Origin: Clostridiales bacterium
Lineage (GTDB): Bacteria; Bacillota; Clostridia; Saccharofermentanales; Saccharofermentanaceae
Direction: 5' to 3'
Assembly (NCBI GenBank): GCA_017554745.1
Contig: JAFZHS010000017.1
Coordinates: forward strand, 124,001 to 188,000
DNA length: 64,000 bases
Made by a program: the position numbers and the translations under genes. Below, piece after piece: positions 1-10,000 of this stretch (position 1 is its first letter; every line of letters starts with the position of its first letter). A model generated the notes under the pieces. It was not told the origin of the DNA. It did no database searches and was given only the letters and a program-made list of their open reading frames with translations.

Positions 1-133
1 GATTGTTAGTCTCGTTTTTATCTACCGAACCTTGATACAACACTTCACCGCTTGCCGATACCATCATCGACAAAGAAGAAAAGATAAATACTGCAGTCAA
101 AATTGAGACAAGCGTTTTTAATCGACTTCGCAT
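1..133 (-). CDS. Secreted protein, N-terminal fragment cut by window edge
   Basis: The first 44 codons of a minus-strand gene that continues beyond the left edge. It opens with two arginines and a lysine within seven residues, followed by a hydrophobic stretch (LVSILTAVFIFSSL) and an Ala-Ser cleavage region near residue 28: a typical Sec signal peptide. A strong GGAGG lies 6 nt before the ATG at 133. The gap to the upstream gene (stop at 164) is 30 nt, so the two are probably co-transcribed. Its signal peptide resembles that of the upstream gene, so it may be another member of the same secreted family, but the mature domain is not visible and no function can be given. Confidence 0.75.
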   Translation of the reverse strand, partial: MRSRLKTLVSILTAVFIFSSLSMMVSASGEVLYQGSVDKNETNN

Positions 134-163
134 AAAGTGCCTCCTGAATATTTAATTTGTCAA

Positions 164-3007
164 TTAATCAACAACTGTTACAGCTTCGACATCGGGTGCT
201 GTCTCGATTACTTCTGTGACTTCTACAACATCAGATACGTCAACTGATGCTAGTGTCTCTTCAGCGTCTGCTGCCTCATTGAACTCTGTGTCGACATCGT
301 AATCAGATGATGCACAAGCGTCGACCACTTCCGTCGTTGTAGCTTCAGAACTGCTAACACTCCTTTCAGGGCGTATTATTACCATATCTATGACACTAAG
401 AGTGATTTCATCGCTTGTTTGAGATTGTCCGTACTTATCGGTTACAACACAATGGTATTTTAATCCATCGCGTGACATCTTGGCTTCCAAAGTCATTGTA
501 TCTGTCTTGGCGCCGTCGTTGATGGAACAGTTAGTCCACGCGCCATTCTTAAAAACCTGCCATTGATATTTCAGTCCGTCTCCGTATGCTTCAACAGTAA
601 AATCAACATAGGTGCCTCTATATGCTGTTATTTCAGTTACAGGACTATTAACAAGAACAAGCGGGTTTTTCATCGTCAGCGTAGCTGCGTTCGATGTCAC
701 AGAAGCACCGGTCTTGTCAGTAACGATGCAGTGATACTTCAATCCGTCGCGCGAAGACTTGATCTCAAGAGATAAAGTATCTGTCTTAGCTCCGTCATTT
801 ACAGAGCAGTTGGTCCAAGAGCCGTTCTTGAAGACCTGCCACTGATACTTGAGGCCTGTGCCTTCCGCAACGACTGTGAATGCAGCCGTCTCACCTTCTG
901 CTCCGTCGTAGTCACCGGGATGCTGCTTGATCGAGAGCGGCTTATTAACAGTCAGTGTAACTTCATTCGTTGTTACAGTATCACCGTACTTATCAGTGAT
1001 TACGCATTGATACTTACTGCCGTTGCGTGAATTCTTGATCTCCAAAGTAAGTTTATTTGTTTTAGCACCATCATTAATGGAGCAGTTAGTCCAAGCACCG
1101 TTCTTAAGTGTCTGCCACTGGTATTTGAGACCATTGCCGGATGCCTTAACAGTAAATGTAGCGGTCTCACCTACATATCCGGAGCAGTCCTTGGGCTGAG
1201 TCTTAATCTCCAAAGGATTGCTTACAGTTAATGTGACTTGTTCTGTTGTAACTATATATCCGTATTTATCCGTAATTACACACATATATACGGTTCCGTC
1301 ACGTGAATCTTTGGCTTCTAAAGTCAAGGTGTCAGTCTTTGCTCCATCCTTGGTAGAACAATTAGCCCAATGTGAAGCTTTACTTACTTGCCACTGGTAC
1401 GTCAGGCCTTCTCCTTCCGCCTCGACAGTAAATACAGCCATTTCGCCTGGCGCGCATATAACGTTTTCAGGCTCTTCAACTATAGTGACAGGTTCAATTA
1501 TATTGACGGTTACTACTTCGGAAAGGCAACAAATCCATGTACCCTCAGAGGCGAAACATCTGACAAGCATGCCGTCCATATCTTCTGTGACTGTAAACTC
1601 AAGTTGTGGAGTCGTCGCACTTTCAACCTCAAAGTCTTGCCACTCATCAACAAGGAAGTACTGCCACTGATAAAAAGTTATATTATCAGTTGTCTCGACA
1701 GAGAATGTAGCCGTGCTGCCGACAGGACCATAGAAATCTTCTGGTTGTGTCAGATAGCAATCTAAATCCATATACCAGATTTTGGTGTCACCGAATAATT
1801 CATCAATGGTCATATCGGATTCTTTATCATTCCACTCGTCGTAGATTGCTATGTTTTCCCACTGCGTACGTGAACCATGGAAAATAACTGATTCAAGGTT
1901 GCTGCAATGTTCAAAAGCGTTTACATCGATTCTTGTAATACCGGAAGGCATTTCTACACATTCCAGATTTTCGCACCATCTGAAAGTAGCATATTCGATT
2001 GAAGTTACGCCATCAGGAATCACGATGTTTTCGATTCCGGATCCTGCAAAAGCCATGCTCCCAATAGAATTTACTGAAGCAGGTAGTTCAATATTATTCA
2101 AATCAAAGCAATCCGTAAAAGCTCTATATTCAATTGCGGTTACACTATCAGGAATATAAACACTATTTAGATTGAAACAACCTTTGAACATATTAGCATC
2201 AACACTTGTTCTGCCTTCTTCAATAGTTGCAGTCAACAAACTATCAGAACTGATATTGAAAAAATCACAATTCAACGGAACATAGATATCTTTATAACCG
2301 ACACTTACTAACTTGCAGGAATCAATATCATCAATGAAGTACATATCTTCCAACAAAGGCAAATTATTCGCATATAGAGACTGGAAATATCTTGGTGTAC
2401 AAATGAAAGTTACATTTTCGCAGAAACTGATATCCATATATCTTATACCTTCAGGTATAAAGACTTCATCGAGATTATTACAAGACTCGACGATCAAAGA
2501 AGAAGTATAATCGCCGGCGAAAATATCTACAGTATCAATTCCGCAATTATTGAGCTTAATATAACTTAATGTTGTTACTTCATCGAACGTAACCTCTCGA
2601 AGTTCTTCGAATCCGCAAAATTCGACAGCATAGAAATTCTCCAAAGTATCACCGGTTATGTTGAGCGTATTTGCAGGACAATTGTGTCCATATACCTGCA
2701 GATGCCCGGAACGGAAGTCATCAAAATCGGTAAACAGGTTTGAAACATCTATCTCAACAAGAGTTTCGTTCGTAATACGGACCCGAATAATGCGAGGCAG
2801 ATCATAGACGTTGATTACCACATCCGAAGTTGTAGGATAAATCTTTAAAACATCATCAGTGTAGTATTCCCATGTATATGCATAGTTATAATCTACATTT
2901 ACGACTTCTCCGTAATCAAGTCTTGATGCAGATACGACTACATACATCGAGAATAAAATGGTCACGGCCGTAAAAAAGGCGACAAACCTTTTCATATGTT
3001 TACGCAT
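164..3007 (-). CDS. Secreted BspA-like leucine-rich-repeat protein with five Ig-like repeats
   Basis: A 947-residue exported protein. Residues 1-28 are a signal peptide. Residues ~70-400 hold BspA/TpLRR-type leucine-rich repeats, recognisable by units like IPDSVTAIEYRAF and IPDGVTSIEYATF. From ~417 come five Ig-like repeats of ~90 residues; the first is degenerate and the rest carry YQWQ..K, NCS.NDGAKT and YxC.(I/V)TD. The tail (~875-947) is acidic and Ser/Thr/Val-rich, with no LPXTG motif or membrane anchor. Such proteins usually bind surfaces or host and plant polymers; the ligand here is unknown. The start is fixed by GGAGGAG 6 nt upstream. It has its own consensus promoter and probably drives the fragment downstream as well. 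Confidence 0.88.
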   Translation of the reverse strand: MRKHMKRFVAFFTAVTILFSMYVVVSASRLDYGEVVNVDYNYAYTWEYYTDDVLKIYPTTSDVVINVYDLPRIIRVRITNETLVEIDVSNLFTDFDDFRSGHLQVYGHNCPANTLNITGDTLENFYAVEFCGFEELREVTFDEVTTLSYIKLNNCGIDTVDIFAGDYTSSLIVESCNNLDEVFIPEGIRYMDISFCENVTFICTPRYFQSLYANNLPLLEDMYFIDDIDSCKLVSVGYKDIYVPLNCDFFNISSDSLLTATIEEGRTSVDANMFKGCFNLNSVYIPDSVTAIEYRAFTDCFDLNNIELPASVNSIGSMAFAGSGIENIVIPDGVTSIEYATFRWCENLECVEMPSGITRIDVNAFEHCSNLESVIFHGSRTQWENIAIYDEWNDKESDMTIDELFGDTKIWYMDLDCYLTQPEDFYGPVGSTATFSVETTDNITFYQWQYFLVDEWQDFEVESATTPQLEFTVTEDMDGMLVRCFASEGTWICCLSEVVTVNIIEPVTIVEEPENVICAPGEMAVFTVEAEGEGLTYQWQVSKASHWANCSTKDGAKTDTLTLEAKDSRDGTVYMCVITDKYGYIVTTEQVTLTVSNPLEIKTQPKDCSGYVGETATFTVKASGNGLKYQWQTLKNGAWTNCSINDGAKTNKLTLEIKNSRNGSKYQCVITDKYGDTVTTNEVTLTVNKPLSIKQHPGDYDGAEGETAAFTVVAEGTGLKYQWQVFKNGSWTNCSVNDGAKTDTLSLEIKSSRDGLKYHCIVTDKTGASVTSNAATLTMKNPLVLVNSPVTEITAYRGTYVDFTVEAYGDGLKYQWQVFKNGAWTNCSINDGAKTDTMTLEAKMSRDGLKYHCVVTDKYGQSQTSDEITLSVIDMVIIRPERSVSSSEATTTEVVDACASSDYDVDTEFNEAADAEETLASVDVSDVVEVTEVIETAPDVEAVTVVD

Positions 3008-3039
3008 AAAAAACTCCTCCCGGGGAAAATATTAAATAA

Positions 3040-3068
3040 ATTATATAACTATCAAAATATTTTGTCAG
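3040..3068 (-). promoter_or_regulatory. Sigma-A-type promoter for the LRR/Ig gene
   Basis: On the minus strand CTGACA (-35, 3063-3068) and TATAAT (-10, 3040-3045) are separated by exactly 17 nt. The predicted transcript start is about 25 nt before the ATG at 3007, leaving room for the GGAGGAG ribosome-binding site. Confidence 0.65.
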
Positions 3069-3198
3069 GAGCTTTTGGCGTTTTGTAACATGACAATATA
3101 CTCGGAATATTCCTCGGGGAGCGTTAATTGTGGCTGATCATCGATCTTGCGGCCAAGAACTGATGTTCCGGCCTCAACTGCCCTCAAATAGTGCAAAA
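3065..3198 (-). pseudogene. Possible decayed gene remnant (C-terminal fragment, unidentified)
   Basis: Between the terminator at 3201-3226 and the promoter at 3040-3068 the minus strand reads through about 43 codons without a stop and without a start. The inferred peptide has a protein-like mix (for example RAVEAGTSVLGRKIDD and LPEEYSEYIVMLQNA) ending at a TGA at 3065-3067. It looks like the tail of a lost gene rather than random intergenic DNA, but it is short and I do not recognise a family. The -35 box of the next gene overlaps its stop. Confidence 0.2.
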
Positions 3199-3200
3199 TA

Positions 3201-3226
3201 AAGGGGCTAATCGCTTAGCCCCTTTG
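3201..3226 (-). terminator. Rho-independent terminator after the transglutaminase/Ig gene
   Basis: Eleven-bp perfect arms AAAGGGGCTAA and TTAGCCCCTTT around a 4-nt loop, 20 nt beyond the stop at 3247. On the minus strand it is followed by TATTTT. Confidence 0.85.
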
Positions 3227-3246
3227 CAAAATCAGTTATAACAACT

Positions 3247-6200
3247 TCAGTTTACCAACATGACTACAGTCTGTGTTGCGATGGTCTCCTGATGAGCATC
3301 CGTTATTAAGCAGCGGTAAACGGTGCCGTTACGTGTGGTCTTGCCAAGCAATCTCAGCGTTGAAGTCTTGGCGCCGTCATTAACCGAGCAGTTAGTCCAG
3401 GTACCGTTCTTAAAGATCTGCCACTGATACTTAAGGCCGTCACCTTCAGCTGCTACATTGAATTCAGCATACTCCCCTACTGAGCATGTGCAATTTGAAG
3501 GCTCTGTGACGATCTTAAGCGGTGTATTGATCGTGAGCGTTACTTCATTTGTAGTAATGCTTTCCTTGTGGGAATCAGTGATTATGCAGTGGTAAACCGT
3601 GCCGTTGCGTGAGCTCTTGGCTTCAAGAGTCAGAGTCGCGGTCTTGGCTCCGTCGTTTACGGAGCAGTTGGTCCATGCTCCGTTCTTGAGCACCTGCCAC
3701 TGATACTTGAGGCCGTCGCCCTTTGCTGCGACTGTAAATACAGCGTTGCTGCCATCAGGTCCTGAGTAATCAGAAGGCTGAGATGTGATAGAGAGCGGTG
3801 TTGCAACGATCAGAGCAACTGAGATCGTGGTTGCGCTGTTACCCCTTGAGTCTGTAACGACGCAGTGATAGAGCGTGCCGTTACGCGATGCTTTAGCTTC
3901 AAGTGTCAGTGTGGGTGTTTTCGCGCCGTCGTTAACTGAGCAATTAGACCACGAACCGTTCTTAAGCACTTGCCACTGATACTTGAGGCCGTCGCCTGAA
4001 GCGCCAACTGAGAATACGGCAGTCTCACCTGTCTGGCATGAAAAGTCAACCGGCTGCGATGTGATCGAGAGCGGAGTTACAACGTTTAAAGTAACTTCGT
4101 TGGATACAACGCTGTAATTGTACTTATCGGTAATTACGCAATGGTATTTTGTGCCGTTACGTGAAGCCTTTACCTCAAGTGACAATGTGGGTGTTTTCGC
4201 GCCGTCATTAACAGAACAGTTAGACCATGAACCATTCTTATATACCTGCCACTGATACTTGAGATCAGCACCATAAGCGCCAATGTTGAAGGTGCATGTG
4301 GAGCCGGCAGGACCGGTGTAATCCTGTGCAAAAGTGCTGATATGAATGAATGAGACGAAAGCGTCAGATTCAAGCGCTGCATAAGGCTGGTTGTCGCTTC
4401 CCAAACCGAGAACACAATAGTACTGGGCAAACTCATTAAAGTTCATATCAGTATCGGTGTAATACAGATCGGTCGTTGTAGTAAGAAGCTGCCACTCACC
4501 TGTCGGTGTGCGCTTGTATACCTGATAACCGGTAGCACCTATAAGGCTCTTCCATGACAGGTCGATTGCCTTGTTAGATACAGTAACAGTAAGGAAATCA
4601 TCCGTTTTCAGAGACGGAACAATGTACTGGGGGATCAGAACATCACCACATTTAGAGCAATGCGTTCCTGCCGTAAGGCCTGAGCTGGTTTCAGTCGGAG
4701 CAACAGGTGCATCAGCAGCTACCGTATGGCCTGTAGGCTGTACCGTTCTCTGGTATACAAGTATTTTGCCGCAAACCGAGCAGTGCGAGCCTTCGGTCTT
4801 ACCGGGCGTAGTACATGTCGGAGGAACAGCAGGATCAACTACCGGCGTGTGAGCGACACCTGTTGCATTAACTACTATATCAAGTGTGTTCATACCGTAT
4901 CCGTCACTGTTCTTGCAGACAATGCTGTACCAATAATCAGTTCCGGCAACTACTGATGTGTCTGTATAAGTGGGATCATCAACATTTGCCACCTTATCCC
5001 ACATACTCAGATATGTTCTTCTGTAAACATCGTATGAAGCTGCTCCCTCTCTTGGATTCCAAGTCAATGTTATTCCTGAACAACTTGCCGAGGTATGGGG
5101 TGCCGGAGAATCAACCATCGCATCATATCTGAGAGTCAATGCATTGATGTTATAAAGATTGATCGTATCAGAGTCATAGGTGTAATACAGCCAATACTGA
5201 GAGCCATATATGTTGAGCTTGAAAATGTAGGAATTAGACGCATTTCCGTTATCTACATTCCTGATGAAAAGCAGATCCGGTGCACCGATCGATCCGGAGT
5301 CGCAATTCGTAATGTCAACCAAATAGTTCATATTTTCGCCGAACGAGACAACATTCCACATGTGTGCGCCGTTGGAACTCGAGCCTTGGAAATTACCGGT
5401 TACCGTAATGCACGTGAGATCGTAGTTCTCAAAATCCGACAGATCGCACAAGTACTTGAATGCCTTTGAGTAACCTTCGCAGACTACATTGGTATCCGGA
5501 TCCCGGTCAAAAACATATACAAGATTCCAGGGATCACCGTAAGGGACATGGTTGGATTTGTCTGCAGCGTAATGATTATATGTATTTAAGTCGCAGATTA
5601 TTTCCTTATACTTTTCGAGTTTATCCAGATCTGACCTTCCGGCGTTTTCATCAACGATCTGCTGAGCGTATGCAGCAGCAGCCTGAGCTCTTTCGATATC
5701 GTGATGATCTATGTTAAAAGTTACGTTTGAAGGATCCTTATCTAAAGCATAATCAACTGATACAGGATAATAGTAAATAAGTGAACCATCCCAGTCCAAG
5801 TCATAGCCACCAGAGCCGTTAGGTACAACATACATAGAGTAAGTCTTCATTCGTACACCGGTATGCTGAGTTTTATTGAACCAGCAGAACTCATAAGGAT
5901 TCTCGGCCAGCAATCTGTGAAGCATGGGCTCTAATTCGCAAGCCACAGTGTCAAGTATGGCATTTCCCAAATTAGGATATTGATGTCCGTCTTGATAAAT
6001 ATATTCAACACCTAAGTCTTCAGCAGTAAATATATTATCAAATCCAAGTTCTGTTATTTTGATCTCGAACTCGGTGTTTACAATTCGTCCGTCTGCCACA
6101 GCTGCAATCTTATCAGACAATATCTCATAAGTAGCAATATCCACATCATTGAACTGATAGTTATACATGCCTGATCCGGTATAAACAGTGCCATATTTTG

Positions 6201-6600
6201 GAGATACCGATGTCGAGTAATCGTCAGCAAAAATATCATCAGGGATAATGCTTCTGTCAGCATAAACCTCAATCGGAATTCTTTCAGGCTCTTCCGTATC
6301 ATCTTGCTCATCCTGAGGCTCTTCCGGAAGCGTCTCGTCAGCATCTTGCGTGTTGTCTTCCTCGATAATCTCATCAACGATGACATCTGATTCCTCTGAA
6401 TCCTCTTCAATATCCTCGTCGATCACCTCTTCAGGAGCTGCAATATCTTCGACTTCTCCCTGCTCTTCCTCGTTCTCAATCTGAACGTCTGCATCCTGAT
6501 TGTCATTCTCATCAGCGAAAACCGTTGAGCCGAATGCCGTGACTATCAAAGCACACGTAATGAGAACAGATAAAACCTTACTGCCCAATCTTCTTTTCAT
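3247..6600 (-). CDS. Secreted transglutaminase-like protein with Fn3-like, CxxC and four Ig-like domains
   Basis: An exported protein of 1117 residues. Signal peptide 1-29; a very acidic Glu/Asp linker ~30-120; a transglutaminase-like (papain-fold) domain with a plausible triad: Cys ~371 in VVCEGYSKAF, His ~413 in GAHMWNVV, Asp ~428 in LVDITN. Two fibronectin-III-like segments (~500-590, ~670-750) flank two CxxC modules (HCSVC, HCSKC) of the kind seen in clostridial surface proteins. Four Ig-like repeats follow from ~758 to the C-terminus. No sorting signal. The transglutaminase fold may cross-link or cleave proteins or peptidoglycan; the substrate is unknown. The start was chosen at 6600, where GGAGG precedes MKRRLGSK, rather than ten codons upstream, where no ribosome-binding site is seen. 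Confidence 0.85.
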   Translation of the reverse strand: MKRRLGSKVLSVLITCALIVTAFGSTVFADENDNQDADVQIENEEEQGEVEDIAAPEEVIDEDIEEDSEESDVIVDEIIEEDNTQDADETLPEEPQDEQDDTEEPERIPIEVYADRSIIPDDIFADDYSTSVSPKYGTVYTGSGMYNYQFNDVDIATYEILSDKIAAVADGRIVNTEFEIKITELGFDNIFTAEDLGVEYIYQDGHQYPNLGNAILDTVACELEPMLHRLLAENPYEFCWFNKTQHTGVRMKTYSMYVVPNGSGGYDLDWDGSLIYYYPVSVDYALDKDPSNVTFNIDHHDIERAQAAAAYAQQIVDENAGRSDLDKLEKYKEIICDLNTYNHYAADKSNHVPYGDPWNLVYVFDRDPDTNVVCEGYSKAFKYLCDLSDFENYDLTCITVTGNFQGSSSNGAHMWNVVSFGENMNYLVDITNCDSGSIGAPDLLFIRNVDNGNASNSYIFKLNIYGSQYWLYYTYDSDTINLYNINALTLRYDAMVDSPAPHTSASCSGITLTWNPREGAASYDVYRRTYLSMWDKVANVDDPTYTDTSVVAGTDYWYSIVCKNSDGYGMNTLDIVVNATGVAHTPVVDPAVPPTCTTPGKTEGSHCSVCGKILVYQRTVQPTGHTVAADAPVAPTETSSGLTAGTHCSKCGDVLIPQYIVPSLKTDDFLTVTVSNKAIDLSWKSLIGATGYQVYKRTPTGEWQLLTTTTDLYYTDTDMNFNEFAQYYCVLGLGSDNQPYAALESDAFVSFIHISTFAQDYTGPAGSTCTFNIGAYGADLKYQWQVYKNGSWSNCSVNDGAKTPTLSLEVKASRNGTKYHCVITDKYNYSVVSNEVTLNVVTPLSITSQPVDFSCQTGETAVFSVGASGDGLKYQWQVLKNGSWSNCSVNDGAKTPTLTLEAKASRNGTLYHCVVTDSRGNSATTISVALIVATPLSITSQPSDYSGPDGSNAVFTVAAKGDGLKYQWQVLKNGAWTNCSVNDGAKTATLTLEAKSSRNGTVYHCIITDSHKESITTNEVTLTINTPLKIVTEPSNCTCSVGEYAEFNVAAEGDGLKYQWQIFKNGTWTNCSVNDGAKTSTLRLLGKTTRNGTVYRCLITDAHQETIATQTVVMLVN

Positions 6601-6773
6601 GTGAATACCTCCAAAGCCGGAATGAAACACTAATTAATCTATCAATCTAATTTTATAATTTTGCAAGATTTTTATCTATAACAAAATAACCTCAATATAT
6701 TGAATAAGTGTCTTATAATCGCAATTCGCGCCGGGTGACAGCTTTGCACCTCGAAATAGTCACTGGTTTTACC

Positions 6774-6888
6774 ATTTCAGCCAGAGTGCCAAATTGGATA
6801 CCAGAAATTGACACTCCAGCTGAAAATCTGCGAAAAGTTCAGTTCGAGTGACAGTTTTTTGGTGCAAAATTGGCACTCCAGCTGAAAT
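6774..6888. repeat. Paired-hairpin intergenic element, family A copy 1 (53-9-53 bp)
   Basis: Two 53-bp inverted-repeat units (6774-6826, 6836-6888) separated by 9 bp. Each unit is an outer arm of ~8 nt (ATTTCAGC-like / GCTGAAAT), a 3-nt asymmetric internal loop, an inner arm AGTGNCA / TGNCACT, and a 17-nt variable loop. The left outer arm of unit 2 is slightly degraded (AGTTCAGT). Matching copies of identical length lie at 23701-23815 and 60620-60734. The rest of the 447-bp gap (6601-7047) holds the 5' region of the transglutaminase gene and the terminator at 6986-7012; I saw no gene in it. Confidence 0.85.
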
Positions 6889-6985
6889 CTTCATTTTCGC
6901 AACAATCAGAGACGAGAACCATCCGTGATCCCCCATTTTCGATACGACCAGCACGAAATTCTCATCCCCAATCCGCTCAAAATAT

Positions 6986-7012
6986 AAGGGCTGAAGCCTA
7001 AGCTCCAGCCCC
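6986..7012 (-). terminator. Rho-independent terminator after the Listeria-Bacteroides repeat gene
   Basis: GGGCTGAAGC and GCTCCAGCCC arms (one mismatch) around CTAA, 36 nt past the stop at 7048. On the minus strand it is followed by TTATATTTT. Confidence 0.75.
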
Positions 7013-7047
7013 CATGTGACTATCTAAACCAAAAGCAACTGAAAGAT

Positions 7048-10000
7048 TTAGAATTCGTCTACTTCAATCCACTGGGCAACAAATGTCATATCTCTGTCGA
7101 CATCGACATATGTTACATACTGGTCGTCAACAGTCCAGCCGACAAACATGTATCCGTCTCTGTAAGGCTCTTCCAAATAGACTGTCTCGATTACGTCGCC
7201 TTCGTTGTAATAATAGATCATTGGCTCATAATCTTCGCCGTAATCAATGCCGTCATTATAGTCAAATGTAACCTGATATTCCTTGATCCAGGAAGCATAC
7301 AATGTGATGTCTTCTGTTCCGACTTCAACGAGATTTACATAATTGCCTTCAGCATCTGTCCAGCCGTCAAAACTGTATCCTTCTCTGCCGACAGAGAATC
7401 CGATGTGGCGAACCGGGATAATGCTGTTTTCTTTTACGGAGAAGTAATCATAACCAACGTATTCATCATGACCTTCAATCCATTCGTCTTGTTCTTCATC
7501 CCAATAGCCGTCTACCCAAACCTCGAAATTGCCGCCAGCAGCATCGAGAGTTACGAGGACATTGCGCTTCCAGATAGCATAGAAGACTGTGTCTTCTTCA
7601 AGATCATAAATCCAGTCCTTCTCAGCTTCTGTAGCTTCAGGATCTAAGCTCCAGCCGACGAATTCATAACCGAAACGCCAAGGCCATGCACAACCGACAG
7701 CGAAGTTCTCATCAGGATCCTGGTCCCAGCCTCTGAAATCCTTTCCTTCAGGTTCACCAAATGATCCGCCATTAGGATCATAACAAACGATTACTGTAGG
7801 GCGCTTTTCCCAGATTGCTACGAATTCATACTCATCATTGAAATAGAGTTCAAGAATGCTCTCATCAACTATTGTGCAGTCAGGATCATCGGCATAAGCC
7901 CAACCGATGAAATCATAACCTAAACGTTCAGGTGCTTCGCAGCGGACGAATACCTTCTGGCCGTTGCCGAAATAACGGGTCTCTACTGTTCTGCCGTCCC
8001 AGAAGCATCCTTCGCCTGCGTTAAATATGAGCTTAGGATATGCAGCCCATACAGCGTACAGATCCATGTCTTCTGCTACAAGATCGAGCTCTTCATCGCA
8101 ATAGTATGTGACTTCGTTACTTGTATCATCGATTGCATAACCGAGTAATTCATATTCGCCACGCTGTGTATAGTCCGGACGCCAACCCTCGATACGATAC
8201 CTGCCGTCATCCCAAGCTGAGCGTACAATAGTATCTATTTCGATTTCTTCCTGGTTTTCTTCGTCCCAGTCATGCCATACGCCGCCATTACCGTGATAAG
8301 TAATAGTTGCAGGTGTATACCAGTATGCATAGAGAGTGATCTCATCGACATTGGAAAGATCAAGGCTGTCATCGACTAAAGTAGCGATATTATCCTGTTC
8401 AGTTGTCCATCCGATGAAGTAACGATCATCTTCATTGATCTCGGGACGTCTGCCGTCAAGATGGAACTCCTCATCAGCTCTGTAATAACGGATGAAACTA
8501 TTCTCGTAGTCTTCAGAATTATAATCGACATAGTTATAGTAACCGCCGTTAGCGTCATAGGTGACTTTCTTGAGCTTCGTCCATACTGCGTAAACAGTAA
8601 TATCCTTATCCGTTAAGAGATAATCTTTGTCTTCAACAAGTGTTTCATCCTCGAACATCCAGCCTGTAAATTCATAATCTTCAAGCGAAGGACGCCAATC
8701 GTTGAATCTGTAGTAATCGCCTTCCATTCCGGAATCATATTCTGTCTCGCGGTACTCATCCCATTCCTGGCCATCCTGCCTAACATGTACGTTCCATCCG
8801 CCGCCGTTAGCGTCGTAAGTGATCGTAACGCGCTTGAGCCATGTAGCGTATAAATAAAGATCCGTATCGTTGTCAACAATGATATCACCCGTAACAGGCT
8901 CATTTTTGCCGTCTACCCAGCCGTTAAATTCATAACCGTCGCGTTCAGGACGCATGAAATATTCGACATAGTAGAAATCAGGTCCGCTTACGTAATCATC
9001 AACAACCTGCTCGGTCTTATATGTATCAGGACCTTCATAGAATCTGAATTCACCATCGCCGGCATTATAGTGAATAACGCCCTTAGCTCTCCAAATAGCA
9101 TAGAATACTACGTCTTCAGTAAGATCATAGAAGAATTGCGGTTCTGCTTCGGTTGCATCAGGATCTGTGCTCCAACCGATAAAGTCATAACATTCTCTTT
9201 CGGGCCAATCCATGTTGATCCAGCTTTCCATGATCTCCCACTGTTCAACTCTTGTTGTCTCTTGAGTCGGATGGCCTTCAAATTCGTCGGGTTCCCATCC
9301 ATACCAGGCACCCTGGTTAGCATCGAAAGTAACATTAACGCAGCCTTCCCACTGAGCTTCAATGGTGATGTTAGAGTTAAGAACAACGCATTCAGCCCAT
9401 TCGTCGTTAATTTTCCAGCCGATAAATTTGTAGCCTTCTCTGAAAGGTTCTTCGACATCGGAACCGATGTAATATGTGACGCCTTTCAGCTCATCTCTTA
9501 TCTCTGTGGTAACCGGCTCATTGTCGCCATACTGCCATTTACCGCCATTTGCCAAATAAGTAACAGTTGCGGCCGGAGCCCAATCAGCATAGACATCAGC
9601 GTTACTGGTAATGCGGATCCTGTTCATGCTGTTTACGGGTTTATTATTGTATATCCAGCCGACGAAAACATAACCGGGTCTATGAGGCTCAATACCATAC
9701 TGGATATAGTAGTTGCCCTTATTGATGTCAGTCTCGATATATGTGTCTGAATCTCCAAAGGAGCCGCCGTTTGCGTGATATGTGACTGTATAAGTCTTAA
9801 CCCAGCCGGCAGTAAAAGTAACATTTTCGGTCAGCTCAACATAGTTGACATAAGTACCGCTTGCATTTTTCCAGCCGAGGAATTTGTATCCTTCTCTAAC
9901 AGGAACTTCAAATTCGCTAAGGATCATGCTTCCGGGTTCGTAAGTGTCTGTTGTTGTTGCCTGGTTATTTGAAGGGAAAATACCTTCACCGGCATCAAAA

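Noticed and set aside
6769..6954. Small minus-strand open frame (61 codons) across the family A element
   Set aside because: It is open only because the hairpin repeat happens to lack stops in that frame; it has no ribosome-binding site, and similar frames appear over the other copies.
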